From the NCBI GenBank assembly GCA_018857735.1, contig JABMCL010002103.1, positions 932,501-996,500 of the forward strand: a stretch of 64,000 nt of DNA. The letters are read 5' to 3'. This DNA comes from Alviniconcha marisindica (taxonomy: Eukaryota > Mollusca > Gastropoda > Provannidae). Made by a program: the position numbers and the translations under genes. The notes below the pieces were generated by a model. It was not told the origin of the DNA. It worked only from the letters and a program-made list of their open reading frames with translations, and made no database searches. Of this stretch, positions 13,195 through 60,427 are shown piece after piece (within the stretch, counting starts at the first letter, position 1; the number at the start of each line of letters is the position of its first letter).

Positions 13195-14880
13195 GTGCTG
13201 CCCCTGTCCGACTGTTCTGGCGACCAGTTTGACTCCGCTCTCCCCCTGTCCGACTGTTCTGGCGACCAGCTTGACTCCGCTCTCCCCCTGTCCGACTGTT
13301 CTGGCGACCAGCTTGACCCAGCGACAAAATGCCTTGTTACCACCATTGTCCGTAAGACCAAATCCACATTAATTTTGTCTGTATTCAGCCAACGGTTTCT
13401 CCAGCAAACAAATGTTCAGTGTTTCTGTAAACGGCTTGGTGGCCGAGAGAAAACTTATCTTCCTGCTACCAACCCGTCTTGCCAGCATCCTGATGTTTTC
13501 TGTGATGATTTTACTCGCAAAGTTACCTACCCGTCTTGCCAACATCCTGATGTTTTCTGTGATGATTTTAATCGCAAAGTTACCTACCCGTCTTGCCAAC
13601 ATCCTGATGTTTTCTGTGATGATTTTAATCGCAAAGTTACCGACATACGCTCTAACCTTCACAAACAAACCCCTCCTCATCTGTTGACTGCCCTGATTTC
13701 TGCCCGTCTTCTGTCCCGACTCATTCTGCCCGCTGTCTGTGTAGGAACGAGTGTGATCCTTAAGTCCAAGTCCACGACCTTCTCGGTTGACCCCATTCCT
13801 ACCGCACTGCTCCGTGACTGCTTGGATGCCCTTCTACCGAATCGAAGCTTTATGACGGTAGCCTGCTGTCTGGTTCCTTCCCGTCAGTATTCAAACATAT
13901 CAAAATGTCTCCTCTTGACCACAACGACCTTGAGCACTACCGTCCAGTCTCAGACCTTTCATTCCGGTCTAAAGCCATTACTGGTACAACTGACCGTGCG
14001 GATGTTTTCTTTGGTGTCCTGCAAGGCTCCGTTCTTGGTCCTATCCTCTTCATACTTTACTCTGCACCTCTCTCCAAGCAGTCTTTTACTGATGATACAC
14101 AGTACTTCAGTCCTATCCTCCTGATCAGATGCATGCCACTGTCTTGACCATGCAGACATGCATCTCTGACGTGACGAGCTGGATGTCACAAAACTGAAAC
14201 TGAATGACGACAAGAGAGAGGCTTTCCTCGTGAAGTCGAATAGAACCAATTTTCCCTGATGCTCAGCACATTTCTCTCCGTGTTGGCACTGCCGACATTT
14301 TGTTTGCAACCTGTACCTTGGTTTCACGATTTCAGATAGCACGACTCTCGACAAGCACATTTGAACTGTCTGCCGCTCCAGTGCCTGACTGGAAGCAACC
14401 TGCTTTTGTGTTTCCTGTACTTATTTGTTGAGCTTATGATTACGATGAATGAATAAAATTTTGTTTAAACCAACCTGCAAAACTCGCAGCTGTGTTGTTG
14501 TTCTCTCCAAGTTAAACTGTTGCAATTCTCTTCTATCCGGCTCAGTGCTCACTTTAACTTCTCAGCGGTAGACTACAGAAAGTTCAGAACTTTGCAGCCA
14601 ACTTGGTTTTCAAAGTAGGCAATCGTGACCATGTGCAGCCTCTTCTGCAAGCTCTTCATTGGTTACCGGTCCAAGCCAAAATAGAATACAAACTTCTGTG
14701 ACTCTCCTCCTGTCCCCCTGTCTCTATCCGACCTTCTCGCTGTGTACACCCCTTCCATGCAGCAGACATGTAGACACTTTGTTTCCCTCGTGCTAAAACT
14801 GAAACGTTTGGCCAGCGCTCACCCGTGTCGGCGAGTTACAGCGCTATAGAAATGACCGCTGTTATTGTTGATTATAACTG
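13195..14880 (+). mobile_element. Degenerate non-LTR retrotransposon (CR1/L2-like) with RT remnants
   Basis: Broken frames show VDPIPTALLRDCLDALLP (RT N-terminal block), GVLQGSVLGPILFILY (RT block 4-5) with TDDTQYF (active-site block, Thr in place of Tyr/Phe-Ala), and later LLQALHWLPVQAKIEYKLL. The 3' end at 14838-14880 reads cagcgctatagaaatgacc and then a TTATTGTTG tail. Two internal tandem duplications are visible: a 42-bp unit x3 at 13197-13320 and a 57-bp unit x3 at 13462-13640. Frameshifts and stops show it is dead. Confidence 0.8.
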
Positions 14881-14938
14881 ATGCCGATCCAGTGTATGTT
14901 TTTGACATCTTTGCATCAAGGGCCTGCTGAAGATTGTC

Positions 14939-15092
<154 letters not shown>

Positions 15093-16344
15093 GTATTATT
15101 CATTGCACAGCACTTTGTGCTAAGTGTAGGTGGTCTAGAAATATCCCGTTATTATTGATTAAAGTTTGGTAAAACGGGAATGAGAAGTTGACAAAATTCG
15201 GTAACCATTCGGAGTATCGCATTCGATTGGCAAACCGTGATGTTGTGATTGCATTGTCCATAAATTTTAACACAACAAAAATATAAAATAATAATCCCAT
15301 CTTTTATTTCTTTAATCAAATACTATTATTTTCTCCTTCGCCTTTTCTTACCATGGCATGAAAAAGCAGAATGGCAGTCTCCAATCAACAGTATATATCC
15401 ATTGCAACCGGGAATGACGGCAAACACTTTGGTGTGAATGTGAACACACTGTGTCGTAAACTTCCTCAGACTGGGATTTCGACATTGTTCACAATGCCTT
15501 GATGTTAGGAAGACTGCATTAAACAAGACTGGACAACCTGACAGCATGAATGGGGTCAATCCTGTCAGCAGAAGGATGACCTACGAGTCACTCTCGTGAG
15601 CATTTTACTGAAACGCTTCTCAAAGAAAAACAAAAAATGTGTGTGTGAGAGAGAGAGAGGGCGGGGTGGGGGGGGGGGGGGGGGTGTAGAAATAACGTTT
15701 TGAACTGGAAATTTCTGACAATTTTGATTATCCTCATTCATTCTTCAGTATCATCGTGACTATTCACTCGCTGGGTGGGTGGGAGGAAGTAAGGCATTGG
15801 GTCACCTTGGCACAATCAAACCCTGTCACAAGCAAATGTACATTTCAAACATCTCATAATTGTGTCAGCCTTTCTCAAGTCAATTCTACCGAATCAACTT
15901 ATACACGCATATAAAACAAAGCACACATACACAAGCATCAAACACATTTTTCAGTCAGCCCCTTCAACCCTTGCTAAAAACAAACAAACAAACAAAAAAC
16001 AAAGCCAGGACATTTTTGGTAATGTGGGCCATTCCATCAGATTTTTCAATACCAGATGCAGGGGGGAAATCAGAAGAAAAAAAGAAAAAAAGAAAAAGGA
16101 ATGGACAAAACCCAGAAATAAAAAATATTATATAAATGCCATAATGGTAAACATCGGTACCATAGGGTAGCAAGCTGCACATACCACCTATCATCTCCTA
16201 GCTGCTGAACAAAAACATTTTTAATGCATGTATTTCTTAGCTATGTATTGAGCCTCATATGTGAAGCTGTATTGTGCTTGGAGCTCGTTTCTGTAGAACT
16301 GGGACAGGCGCATTATAAATAAAATGTATTATAATTATACAAAA

Positions 16345-16346
<2 letters not shown>
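15093..16346. other. AT-rich non-coding sequence
   Basis: No gene seen. Contains a GA run and poly-G at about 15645-15684 and A-rich sequence at 15977-16000 and 16076-16095. Confidence 0.5.

Positions 16347-16400
<54 letters not shown>
16347..16400. repeat. (AT)27 microsatellite
   Basis: An uninterrupted AT alternation of 54 bp. Confidence 0.97.
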
Positions 16401-16402
<2 letters not shown>

Positions 16403-16414
16403 TTAACAAAAAAC

Positions 16415-16890
16415 ACTGGAGAGTTTTGTGGAAAAAAAGGAGACTGGAGTTTTGTGGAAATTAAAAAAAGGGAGACTGGTTCATTAGCAGGATAATTTTG
16501 TGGGGAAAAAGGGAGACTGCAGTTTTGTGGAAAAAAGGGGAGACTGGAGTTTTGTGGAGAAAAAAAGGATACTGGTCCATTAGCAGGAGAATTTTGTGGA
16601 AAAAAAAAGGGAGACTGGAGTTTTGTGGGAAAAAAGGGAGACTGGAGTTTTGTGGAAAAAAAGAAGACTGGAGTTTTGTGGAAAAAAAGGATACTGGTCC
16701 ATTAGCAGGAGAATTTTGTGGGGGAAAAGGAGACTGGAGTTTTGTGGAAAAAAAGGAGACTGGTCCATTAGCAGGAGAATTTTGTGGAAAAAAGGGAGAC
16801 TGGAGTTTTGTGGAAAAAAAAGAAGACTGGAGTTGTGTGGAAAACAAGGAGACTGGAGTTTTGTGGAAAAAAAGGAGACTGGTCCATTAG
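16415..16890. repeat. Minisatellite with about 26-bp basic unit
   Basis: The basic unit is ggagactggagttttgtgga plus an A run. A second variant contains ctggtccattagcaggagaa. The two variants alternate irregularly, giving a higher-order pattern. Confidence 0.9.
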
Positions 16891-16993
16891 CAGACGAATG
16901 GGGATGGAAAGAGCAGCAGGACTGAATCATAAAGTGTTAGCAAGCTGCTTCAGCCTACGCGTACAGAGGTATGCAAAATAAACAGTGCTGGCA

Positions 16994-17030
<37 letters not shown>
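16994..17030. repeat. Poly-G, 37 bp
   Basis: A run of 37 G on the plus strand. Such runs are error-prone, so the length may not be exact. Confidence 0.95.
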
Positions 17031-17031
<1 letters not shown>

Positions 17032-17565
17032 GTCTTCCTTAAAGCAAACAGGCCTTAGGCTTTTTGTCCGATGTTTTTGTCTGTTGATACTTGTTTCATT
17101 TCCGGTAAGTCTCGTTTCAAATAACACAGTCCTTGGCACATATATCACATATGGCACTGTTAAGAAAACTGAACAGATTGATGGGGGGTGGGGGGGGGGT
17201 GGGGAGGTATTGATTTTCCTTTGATAAAGCCTGCGAAACTGTGAAGATCAAGCAAATCAGGGCAAAGCAAAGTCATAAAATCATAAGTATTTTTTTTTTT
17301 TTAAATCAACAAATTAGGAATGCAGATTTAGAAGCATGCAAATTAAGCTATACATGAGCATTTTCAACGCCACACCTATATATACTAGCATTTTCAATCC
17401 TACAAACTGGCATTCTTATCTGTATACTAGCATTATCAAAGCTATATGTGGGCATTTTTACCTGCATCCAGCACTCTGATCAAGGACTTTATTTGGTCAT
17501 TTATTGGATTTTGTATCACATCAACCGCACAGTCACCTCAGGACAAATCACACATGCACAATTCT
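17031..17565. other. AT-rich non-coding sequence
   Basis: No gene seen. A GGGGTGG run lies at 17182-17205 and a short diverged tandem of ctagcattttcaa-like units at 17355-17460. Confidence 0.45.
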
Positions 17566-17741
17566 TTTACATCAGTTCAAAACAAAAGTCACTAAATCAC
17601 AAGTTTGTCCAATTCACTGTTACAACGTTAAAAACCAGCCATCTATCTATCAAAGCACACATTTCGACTCCACGGGAACGTGCCTAACTTGCCTGTGACT
17701 ATGAGCAGGGTGACCTCTTTCATTCTGTGGGCTCACACAGG
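17566..17741 (-). repeat. Dispersed repeat, copy A
   Basis: Its reverse complement is nearly identical to 27397-27597, from cctgtgtgagcccacagaat to gatgtaaa. The family is unknown; see the second copy. Confidence 0.85.
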
Positions 17742-18145
17742 CAATTGCATTAACCAAATGCAGTTAAAAAGTAGGGAAAGCATTTGGGAGAAATGAAGGT
17801 GAATGGCCCGGGAAGGTAGAAATTGGGACAAAAAGACATTCCCGGCAGTGGATGAAGCATGTGTGGCTATATTCTGAGAGAACATCGCTCTGCAGCTGCA
17901 TTTTTGCCTTAAAAGTGTAGTAACTATTTTTTGACTGTTCGTGATTACTTAAAGCGAACTGGACCACGAAGGCAGAATTGTGAATAGACTACGAGGATTA
18001 AAGACTTGAGGACAACCGTATGGATATAATCTCACATCGTAATAGCAAAATCTCATGTTGTAATGTCAGATCTAAAGCTGTAGACATAGAGCAAATCACA
18101 CTTCAATATTTTTAGGACAATAAAAATTATATTCTTTTTTTAAAA
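17742..18145. other. AT-rich non-coding sequence
   Basis: No gene or repeat recognised. Confidence 0.4.
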
Positions 18146-18290
18146 CCTATGGTGTCAGGTCTCAAAAAGAATTATTCCACCACCAAACTCCGTGTACACT
18201 TTTTTTTTTTTTTTTTTTTTTTTAAACCTATGGTGTCAGGTCTCAAAAAGAATTATTCCACCACCAAACTCCATGTATATTATTTTACTT
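18146..18290. repeat. Direct duplication, about 50-bp unit x2 separated by poly-T
   Basis: The block from ctatggtgtcaggtctcaaa through ccaccaccaaactcc occurs at 18147-18194 and again at 18227-18272, each preceded by a T-rich run (poly-T about 25 bp in between). Confidence 0.9.
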
Positions 18291-18303
18291 ACTTGACCAT
18301 AGC

Positions 18304-18306
<3 letters not shown>

Positions 18307-18348
<42 letters not shown>
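18307..18348. repeat. Poly-C, about 42 bp
   Basis: An uninterrupted C run. Length is uncertain because of its homopolymer nature. Confidence 0.95.
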
Positions 18349-18351
<3 letters not shown>

Positions 18352-18663
18352 AAATATAAATAAAATGATTAACTTTCACGAATAAGCCTTTACTTTGAAA
18401 GTTTGTAAAAAAAAAAATATATAATAAAACACTCGTTACTCCTCTCTTTCTATGGCAGGATCTTGAGTTGATAAAATAATTTTCAAAATGAGAAGATCAT
18501 ATTGCCTGAAAATGCAGGGAAATAACTTGTACATAAGGCGACAGCATGGCACTGGTACTGGGTGGTGTGACTTTATCGCTGCAGACCGCCGGCACTTGTG
18601 AAAGTGGGAAAATTGTCACACCAACAACTGCACTCAGAACAAGAGTGCAATCATACAGATCGG

Positions 18664-18667
<4 letters not shown>

Positions 18668-18708
<41 letters not shown>

Positions 18709-18965
18709 GCTTAACGTCCACGGAGGCGAGACAGCCTATCACGGACGGGGCCCACAGATCGGCCAGACAGCCAGAGCAATGTGTACAAAAACCACCCAGT
18801 ACATACAACGACAAAAATCTCACCCGGTGTACACACAGTGTATCCATGTTCCGAACTTTTCAGCCGGAGATTCCCGTTCCGGCGATGCCCAGCCGGAGCA
18901 GGCAGGAGCGAAATGTCAGTCCAGGTGAACTACACCAATTCACGTCAAATGTATTACACCTCCAG
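18668..18965 (-). mobile_element. Retroposon with the SINE-type 3' tail, bordered by (GT)n
   Basis: Read on the minus strand, it ends ccgtggacgttaagcagca, closely like the tail of the tRNA SINEs here (ctgtggacgttaagcacca), and also has the gtccgtgataggc block that corresponds to gtccctaataagc. The head is different from the tRNA head. An inverted, truncated relative lies at 19345-19575. Confidence 0.65.
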
Positions 18966-18999
18966 CTGACCATCCGGGTTAGAGCAGGGATGCTTTCCC

Positions 19000-19275
19000 A
19001 TGTCCTGTGATGTAGATCTTTTGACATTTGGTTTCTGGTGCATGTCCTGTGATGTAAATCTTTTAACATTTGGTTTCTGGTGCATTTCCTGTGATGTTGA
19101 TCTTTTGACCGTTGGTTTCTGGTGCATGTCCTGTGATGTAGATCTTTTGACAGTTGGTTTCTGGTGCATGTCCTGTGATGTAGATCTTTTGACAGTTGGT
19201 TTCAGGTGCATGTCCTGTGATGTAGATCTTTTGACAGTTGGTTTCTGGTGCATGTCCTGTGATGTAAATGCCATG
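19000..19275. repeat. 42-bp minisatellite, about 6.5 copies
   Basis: The unit contains gcatgtcctgtgatgtagat then cttttgacagttggtttctg. 42 is a multiple of three, so 14-residue repeat ORFs stay open on both strands. There is no other sign of coding. Confidence 0.92.
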
Positions 19276-19344
19276 CAATTCGCACCACAGGACACGTGAA
19301 AGCTTCTCCATGCCAACCATGATGGTAAGTTACCGTTCCAACCA

Positions 19345-19575
19345 TGATGATAAGTTAGAGGCGTAATACCTCCACCTGATGTAAATCGGTGTTGTTTACC
19401 TGGGCTGGTGTTTCGTTCCTGCTGGGCCTCACCGGGACGGGAAGCTCTGGCTGAAAAGTTTGGAATGTGGATACGCGGTGTGAGTGTGGGTACAAACAAA
19501 AAGACGCCCAGTGCGTACAAACAACAACAACAACAAAACACCCAGTGCATACAACTCCCAGCCGCAAGCGCCCCA
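19345..19575 (+). mobile_element. Inverted relative of the 18.7-kb retroposon head
   Basis: The block with cgggacgggaagctctggct then gaaaagtttggaatgtggat matches, in the opposite orientation, cagccggagattcccgttcc at about 18861-18880, at roughly 75-80% by eye. The 3' tail is lost. Confidence 0.6.
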
Positions 19576-19764
19576 CTTAGTAACTAGTACAACTTATAAC
19601 AGTGTAAGCAACAAATGTTCTCATTGGCTGATTGACATTTAAGCAGCCAATCACAAAGCATGTTCTTTGTAATGTTCAAAATTCTCAAGGGAGATAGCTC
19701 AATGGATCAGTGCCGATCAATGTTTGTGCGATAAAACGAAACAAGTCTGCTGCATTAAAACAAC

Positions 19765-19766
<2 letters not shown>

Positions 19767-19805
<39 letters not shown>
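19767..19805. repeat. (ACAG)n microsatellite
   Basis: About nine tandem ACAG units with flanking GAGACAGACAGAGAG sequence. Confidence 0.95.
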
Positions 19806-19839
19806 GAAACAGCGACAGAGAGACAGACAGAGAGTAAGA

Positions 19840-20973
19840 ATGGTGGGAAAAGGGAGAGACAGACTAGCAACTATAAAACAAAAAATCACCTTTACTGTCA
19901 GGCAACTTCACCATGAAGATGGGTTGCCCAACTGCCAGTTGCACTTGCCCTGGGAAGTCCAGCAGTCCTCAAAGTCAAGCCCTGCATCTTTTGTCAAACC
20001 ACTGAACTTTAAAGTTATTATGGTTCGTGCATGTACCTTTTCACCAATGTACGCAAAAAAATAAACTTAACTGTGTTAAAAGAATAAAACTGACACCCTG
20101 CTGTCCATGCGTACAATTCCAAAGTTTGCATAAATACCACCATCACATGCAATCTGTTCTCACCATTAAAAACAACAGTGAACAGTCAGTTCTGCAAACA
20201 TTTGCAGACTGTCACATAAAATTTAACAAACTCTGCATGCAAAATGATACAGCTGGAAGGCAGACAACAACACCCACCACCTAAAACTGCACACAACTTG
20301 AAATACACACTGGTAGTAAATTCTAATACTGGGCACAAGCAAGTCATTCAATCAGGTGTTTCCAAAACTTGAACAGTAACACTTCAGTTTTGAAGACACA
20401 AAAGGATGTGTGTTCACATGGAACACAGCTATTGCCAACAGCTTTTTCTTGTTCTTGAAGAAAACATAGCAATCAATGGAGAAAAAAAGAAAAAGGAAAG
20501 AGAACACACACAAATAACCTGGGCATAATCATAGGGACAACGGCTGCTGAAGCATTATGCATTCATAATTTTGTTTCATTTGGTTTCCACTTTTTTTTAG
20601 CATTTTTATGTATTTATTATCTTTTCTTTCTTTCTGCTTTTTCTAAAATTATTTAGTAACAATTTTGCATGAAATACAAGTTCATTATCACTGATAACAA
20701 ATACATTGCATTGCCACTGATAAACAAAGAGGCATACATCTGGTATGAATGCATGCAAGCATCATTTCATTATGACTGATTAACAAGGTGGCATACGCTT
20801 GGTACGACTACAATGAATGCCTCCAAGAGCACAATGACCACTGCAGGTTATTCCTCTACCCACATTCCTACCGAAGGCCACAACTGTGTTCCGGATCCAG
20901 GAGTAGTCTGTTTCTTTCCGCCAGGCTCAGTGTGTTTTCCCTTCACGCTGCCAGCCCAGGCATGCTGCTGCGT
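19840..20973. other. AT-rich stretch downstream of ALDH4A1, possible 3'UTR
   Basis: No ORF of note. The part nearest 20973 should be 3'UTR of ALDH4A1 (minus strand). Where it ends cannot be fixed without transcripts. Confidence 0.45.
20613..20618 (-). promoter_or_regulatory. Candidate polyadenylation signal for ALDH4A1
   Basis: An AATAAA hexamer lies on the minus strand about 355 bp past the stop codon. Other AATAAA matches exist in this AT-rich stretch, so the choice is tentative. Confidence 0.3.
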
Positions 20974-55966
<34,993 letters not shown>

Positions 55967-56425
55967 CTGCAAATAAAACCCATCACTGATGACATCCGGT
56001 TTGACCCTGCAAATAAAACCTGTCACTGATGACATCTGGCTTCATCCTGCAAATAAAACCTGTTACTGACCACATCTGGCTTGACCCTGCAAATAAAATC
56101 TGTCATTGACATCTGGCTTGATCCTGCAAATAAAACTTGTCACTGATGACATCTGGCTTGACCCTGCATATAAAACCTGTCACTGATGACATCTGGCTTG
56201 ACCCTGCAAATAAAACCTGTCACTGATGACATCTGGCTTGACCCTGCAAATAAAACCTGTCACTGATGACATCAGGCTTGACCCTGCAAATGAAACCTGT
56301 CACTGACATCTGTCTTGACCCTGCAAATAAAACCTGTCACTGATGACATCAGGCTTGACCCTGCAAATGAAACCTGTCACTGACCACATCTGGCTTGACC
56401 CTGCAAATAAAACCTGCCACTGACT
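55967..56425. repeat. 40-bp minisatellite built from the exon 2 acceptor junction
   Basis: About 11 copies of cctgcaaataaaacctgtca then ctgatgacatctggcttgac. The cctgcaaataaaacc part is the true acceptor region of exon 2, and tcactgatgacatctgg matches the coding start of exon 2 (tcactgacgacatctgg). On the transcript strand most units carry a full ttttatttgcag|GGT acceptor followed by an exon-like piece. Confidence 0.95.
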
Positions 56426-56636
56426 GTTCTACTTTCTAGTATACTGTCTCACAAACATACAAGAGGAAAACGTTTCCAATTATTTATTGCTCAACTTTCG
56501 CACCATAGCACAAGATATCAAAGACACCCAAAACAATCAAGCCACAGTTTGGTATCTGAACATACTGAAGTCTTCATCAGTTTTGCATCACAATACCCCC
56601 TTACCTCAAAGTTAATGTTATCGTTAATGACACTCA

Positions 56637-56639
<3 letters not shown>

Positions 56640-56727
<88 letters not shown>
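56640..56727. repeat. (CT)n-(CA)n microsatellite
   Basis: About 14 CT units followed by about 29 CA units. Confidence 0.97.
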
Positions 56728-56731
<4 letters not shown>

Positions 56732-57514
56732 TTTTTAAAGAAAATACATACATGTACATATCATTATATACCAATCTCAGTGCATGGACTCCAACAAAAC
56801 TAATCTTTCAGGATCAGTACAATTTTCTTTGATGAAAGTTATTCTTGATGCAACCAGTTTCCAAATAACTAAGAGCAATAATAACCTAAACATAGAAGTT
56901 ATAATAAGTGATTAGCATAAAGTTTGATGAGTCATGTTCATTTGGCGTATACCTTATAATATAATGGGCAGAGGCTTTGAGCGTAATGTTTTCTGACACT
57001 GACTCGAATGTTTTCTGACAATCTCCTGACAGGAAGGTGAAGGAGATTCATCCTCTTGATCAGTAGTAGGATTATGCTCTGGACAAGTGGCAGGGGGAGT
57101 TTCTGATGGGTTGGCCAAGGATGAGTCTGGGTCGTCACACCAGGCTGGTTCTGGTATCCACACAGTCCTGTTGGGGAGCTTAATTCCCTCAAGTCTCCTC
57201 TGCTGTCAGATCCCTGGTTTGTTCCCACATTGTATGACCTTGGTTCTCTACTGTGCCCTGTCACTTCATCTCATCTTCAGGTCTTGCTTGCTTTGTTTTG
57301 GGCTCTAACATTTTGTTCTTTGTGGAGAGGAGGGAGACTCTCACCCACATGTCCATCACAGTTGGACTTCATCGTTGACCACCTGTGCTCCAAATGTTAA
57401 CGCTGTGCAACAGTGATGGGAGGTGTGTGGGAAGAAAGCAATGTGGCGACAGGCCTGCCCATTAATATCTCTGCCCGTGAGGGCAACTTGGAGTTAACTG
57501 GGGTTGCGCAAAGG
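56728..57514. other. Upstream or intron 1 sequence of ALDH4A1, no gene recognised
   Basis: AT-rich then mixed sequence. Short ORFs only. Confidence 0.4.
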
Positions 57515-57772
57515 TCAAGCATGGCAAGTTGTGTGTTCTGTTTCTCCACCTTCCATTTCTAGAGAGTTATTTACAATTTGGGTAATGCAAGGAACGAGGT
57601 CTTCATAACATTTATAGAGCAGCGCAGTGGGTATGGGATGAAGGGCACAGCTTTTTGGTGATGCATCACTAATAAGTTTTCTTATCAAGTCCTCGGATAC
57701 AGGTCCCAAAAAAGTACATCCCCGTACCTGCAAATGTTCAAATGCTGCTGGAACAGGACATGAATCAAGCAC
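57515..57772 (-). mobile_element. Reverse transcriptase fragment (CR1/L2-like)
   Basis: The minus-strand ORF reads LGPVSEDLIRKLISDASPKS, CALHPIPTALLYKCYEDLVP and ITQIVNNSLE. This is the conserved N-terminal RT block (SEDEI.K.I...SKSC.LDPIPT.LLK). It is a lone fragment that breaks off after NNSLE. Confidence 0.75.
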
Positions 57773-57822
57773 TTGGCAAATGTTTGCAAAAACGCATCTG
57801 CTAGGTCCGAGAGAGGAATGTT

Positions 57823-58050
57823 GGTGGGCAGCTTTGGCTCTGTCATTCTTCCCATGAATTTATCGGTAACACTGTCAGTTTGGTGGGCAGCTTTGGCTCT
57901 GTCATTCTTCCCATGAATTTATCGGTAACACAGTCAGTTTGGTGGGCAGCTTTGGCTCTGTCATTCTTCCCATGAATTTATCAGTAACACTGTCAGTTTG
58001 GTGGGCAGCTTTGGCTCTGTCATTCTTCCCATGAATTTATCGGTAACACT
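57823..58050. repeat. 59-bp tandem repeat, 4 copies
   Basis: Near-perfect units start at 57823, 57882, 57941 and 58000 (ggtgggcagctttggctctg ...). Confidence 0.96.
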
Positions 58051-58752
58051 GACAGTGTGCAGGAGTCTACAGGATGAGCAGAGAGGTATCTTGTTGCACA
58101 GTCTCCTTCTCTTGTTGCAGTCTCCTTTCATGGCTCAGTCAAGGGCCCTCAAGGTGCGGCTCTGCTTCACAAAAATCTCCGTGTGAACAGTAAGTTTGGT
58201 GCGATGTGCAGTTCTCTCAGCACACTGCATTTCCCATTTGGCTGCACAGATGTTGCTGTTGATCCAAGGAGCAGAGTGGTGCTCTGCGACAGACCTGGTC
58301 TTCAGGGGGGGCATGCTGGTTGAGGAGCTGCTGCATCAAATCGTTATACCACCGACACAAAGGGAGAATGGAATATCCGATATTAGAATACATCTCAACA
58401 TTTTTGTTGAATGACAACAAACTAACAAAACTAGTAAACGATACTCATAAAAAGGCAATTGTCTTGGGACGTCAATAAATGAAAGTGGAATGAATCAATG
58501 GATAACATTCATTAAAACATGATGCAATAGTAGAACATAAGCATGCCATTGCAGTACATGTCATCAAAGACAAATTCAAGAAAAATAGCACAATCTGCTT
58601 TGGATCACACAAAACCAAGGTACTATTCTAGAAATATTATGACAGTGCTTGTCCGAAAAAGACTTTTGAAAACGGAGATAATATTATGATTAATTGTCCC
58701 CTTCTCATTCAGAAGCGGACACAGAAGCCGAAGACTACAACAGTGCTCACAA
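58051..58752. other. Unique non-coding sequence
   Basis: No gene recognised. Retroposon debris adjoining the RT fragment is possible. Confidence 0.35.
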
Positions 58753-58964
58753 AATCAACACACAAGGGAGTTAATTACAACAAAGACCCTAGTAACATAC
58801 AGTAACTCACCTGGCATGCATGTAAATACTGGTGGAGTTTATGTACCTAGTATTTACACACATACTACATTACTAGGTGAGAGTTACTGCAAGCAACTCA
58901 GGTCTTTGTTGTTGTATTTATGTGATGTCTTTTGAGTGGTAATTAACTCCCTTGTGTGTTGATT
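58753..58964. mobile_element. Foldback/MITE-like element, 212 bp
   Basis: Perfect 25-bp terminal inverted repeats lie at 58753-58777 and 58940-58964 (aatcaacacacaagggagtt plus aatta). Further imperfect pairing continues inside (acaacaaagacc with ggtctttgttgttgt, and gtaactcacct with aggtgagagttac). No ORF. Structure suggests a non-autonomous DNA element or a long hairpin. Confidence 0.7.
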
Positions 58965-59101
58965 GTGCGCAATCACTCCTGTACTCATTCTGTTTCAGAT
59001 TAGTGCTCACAAATTCATTGGTTCCAAGACTAGGTTATCAAGAAAGGATCATCATAAAAAGTAAGCCTAGGTCTAACTACTGATCACCAGCACAAACACA
59101 G

Positions 59102-59132
<31 letters not shown>

Positions 59133-59164
59133 AGCATGCACACTCACATTATAATTTCTATGTA

Positions 59165-59325
59165 TGCATGTATAACCAGGACAGTAACTCTTGCTACATG
59201 TTGCATGTATAACCAGAAGGACAGTAACTCTTGCTACATGTTGCATGTATAACCAGAAGGACAGTAACTCTTGCTACATGTTGCATGTATAACCAGAAGG
59301 ACAGTAACTCTTGCTACATGTTGCA
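59165..59325. repeat. 40-bp tandem repeat, 4 copies
   Basis: Nearly perfect units contain tgcatgtataaccagaagga then cagtaactcttgctacatgt. Confidence 0.96.
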
Positions 59326-60427
59326 GACACTCATCTGAACCAGCTCTGGGACTGGTTTCAAATTCAAAATGGTTTTTCTTTTTCTTTTTTTAATAAAATA
59401 AATAAATGAATAAATCAAATCAATTTATACACAATCTGTTTAGAATTAGAAAAGATTCCTCTTTTTTTTTCAATCTTTCAATCATCCACTGTTTGCCCTC
59501 CAAGCTTTTTCTGAATTCCCATTTTCAAGACCTTGGCTAAAAATGACAGTTCCCCCACACTTCCCAGGCCTGGATAATTTATTACCCCCCCACACACACA
59601 GTGACACACACATACACACACACACACACACACAATTTGAGCAAACACACTGTACAAGCCCAGTCATACATTACATTATTGATTAACCATCTGCTCTCAA
59701 CGCTTTTTTTTCCAGTGTTTCATTCATTCATGATCATCCAACTGGCCTCACCTTGTAAACACACTCTGATGCTTAATGTGTCAGCAGCACACAATTTTCT
59801 TTTTTATTGTCAGCTGTAGGCACACAATCAGTAATGCTTTGTCCCATTGTTCTGTTAAGTGTTAACAGTCCCATGCTACAGTTGATTACTACTATATAAT
59901 ACTAGGCCTTTGTTATCAAAAGGTGGGTATTAGCTCATTAACATTGCATCCATTCTTGGTACATGCTGCGTACATAAAGGTGAAGCAAACACAGACAGTT
60001 CTGCACAAGTTATGACGGGGAAGAACTAATGCACCCAGGAGTTGAACCCATGGTCACAGAATTTGTTTTCCAACTTATTACTATTACTATTTTTATTACT
60101 GTATTAGCCAACCTTCATAATGATACAATCAGGTCACTGAAAAACATTCCTTGATTACAAATGACACTGCCACCTTGAGGGTTAGCCATGAAAACAACAA
60201 CAAAAACAGACCTGTACAACTACAAACTCCTGCTTGTAGTTCAAGTTGTACTGTGTGCCTGCAGTAAGCAGTAACACAAAGTCATAAGTTTCTTACTCCT
60301 GGAACTGAGCTGCTCAAAGTGGGAATTCCAACACAAGTACTGCCTGAATCACCTACTCAATTCCATAACCATGTCATGTGCCAAGTTGGAATGCTGCTCA
60401 TTAAGACATTATCAGAATTTTACATTA
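59326..60427. other. AT-rich unique sequence
   Basis: No gene recognised. A short (CA)n lies at 59611-59633. Confidence 0.4.

Noticed and set aside
13369..13680. 103-codon minus-strand ORF with repeated peptide
   Set aside because: It is the reverse shadow of the 57-bp tandem duplication inside the plus-strand LINE.
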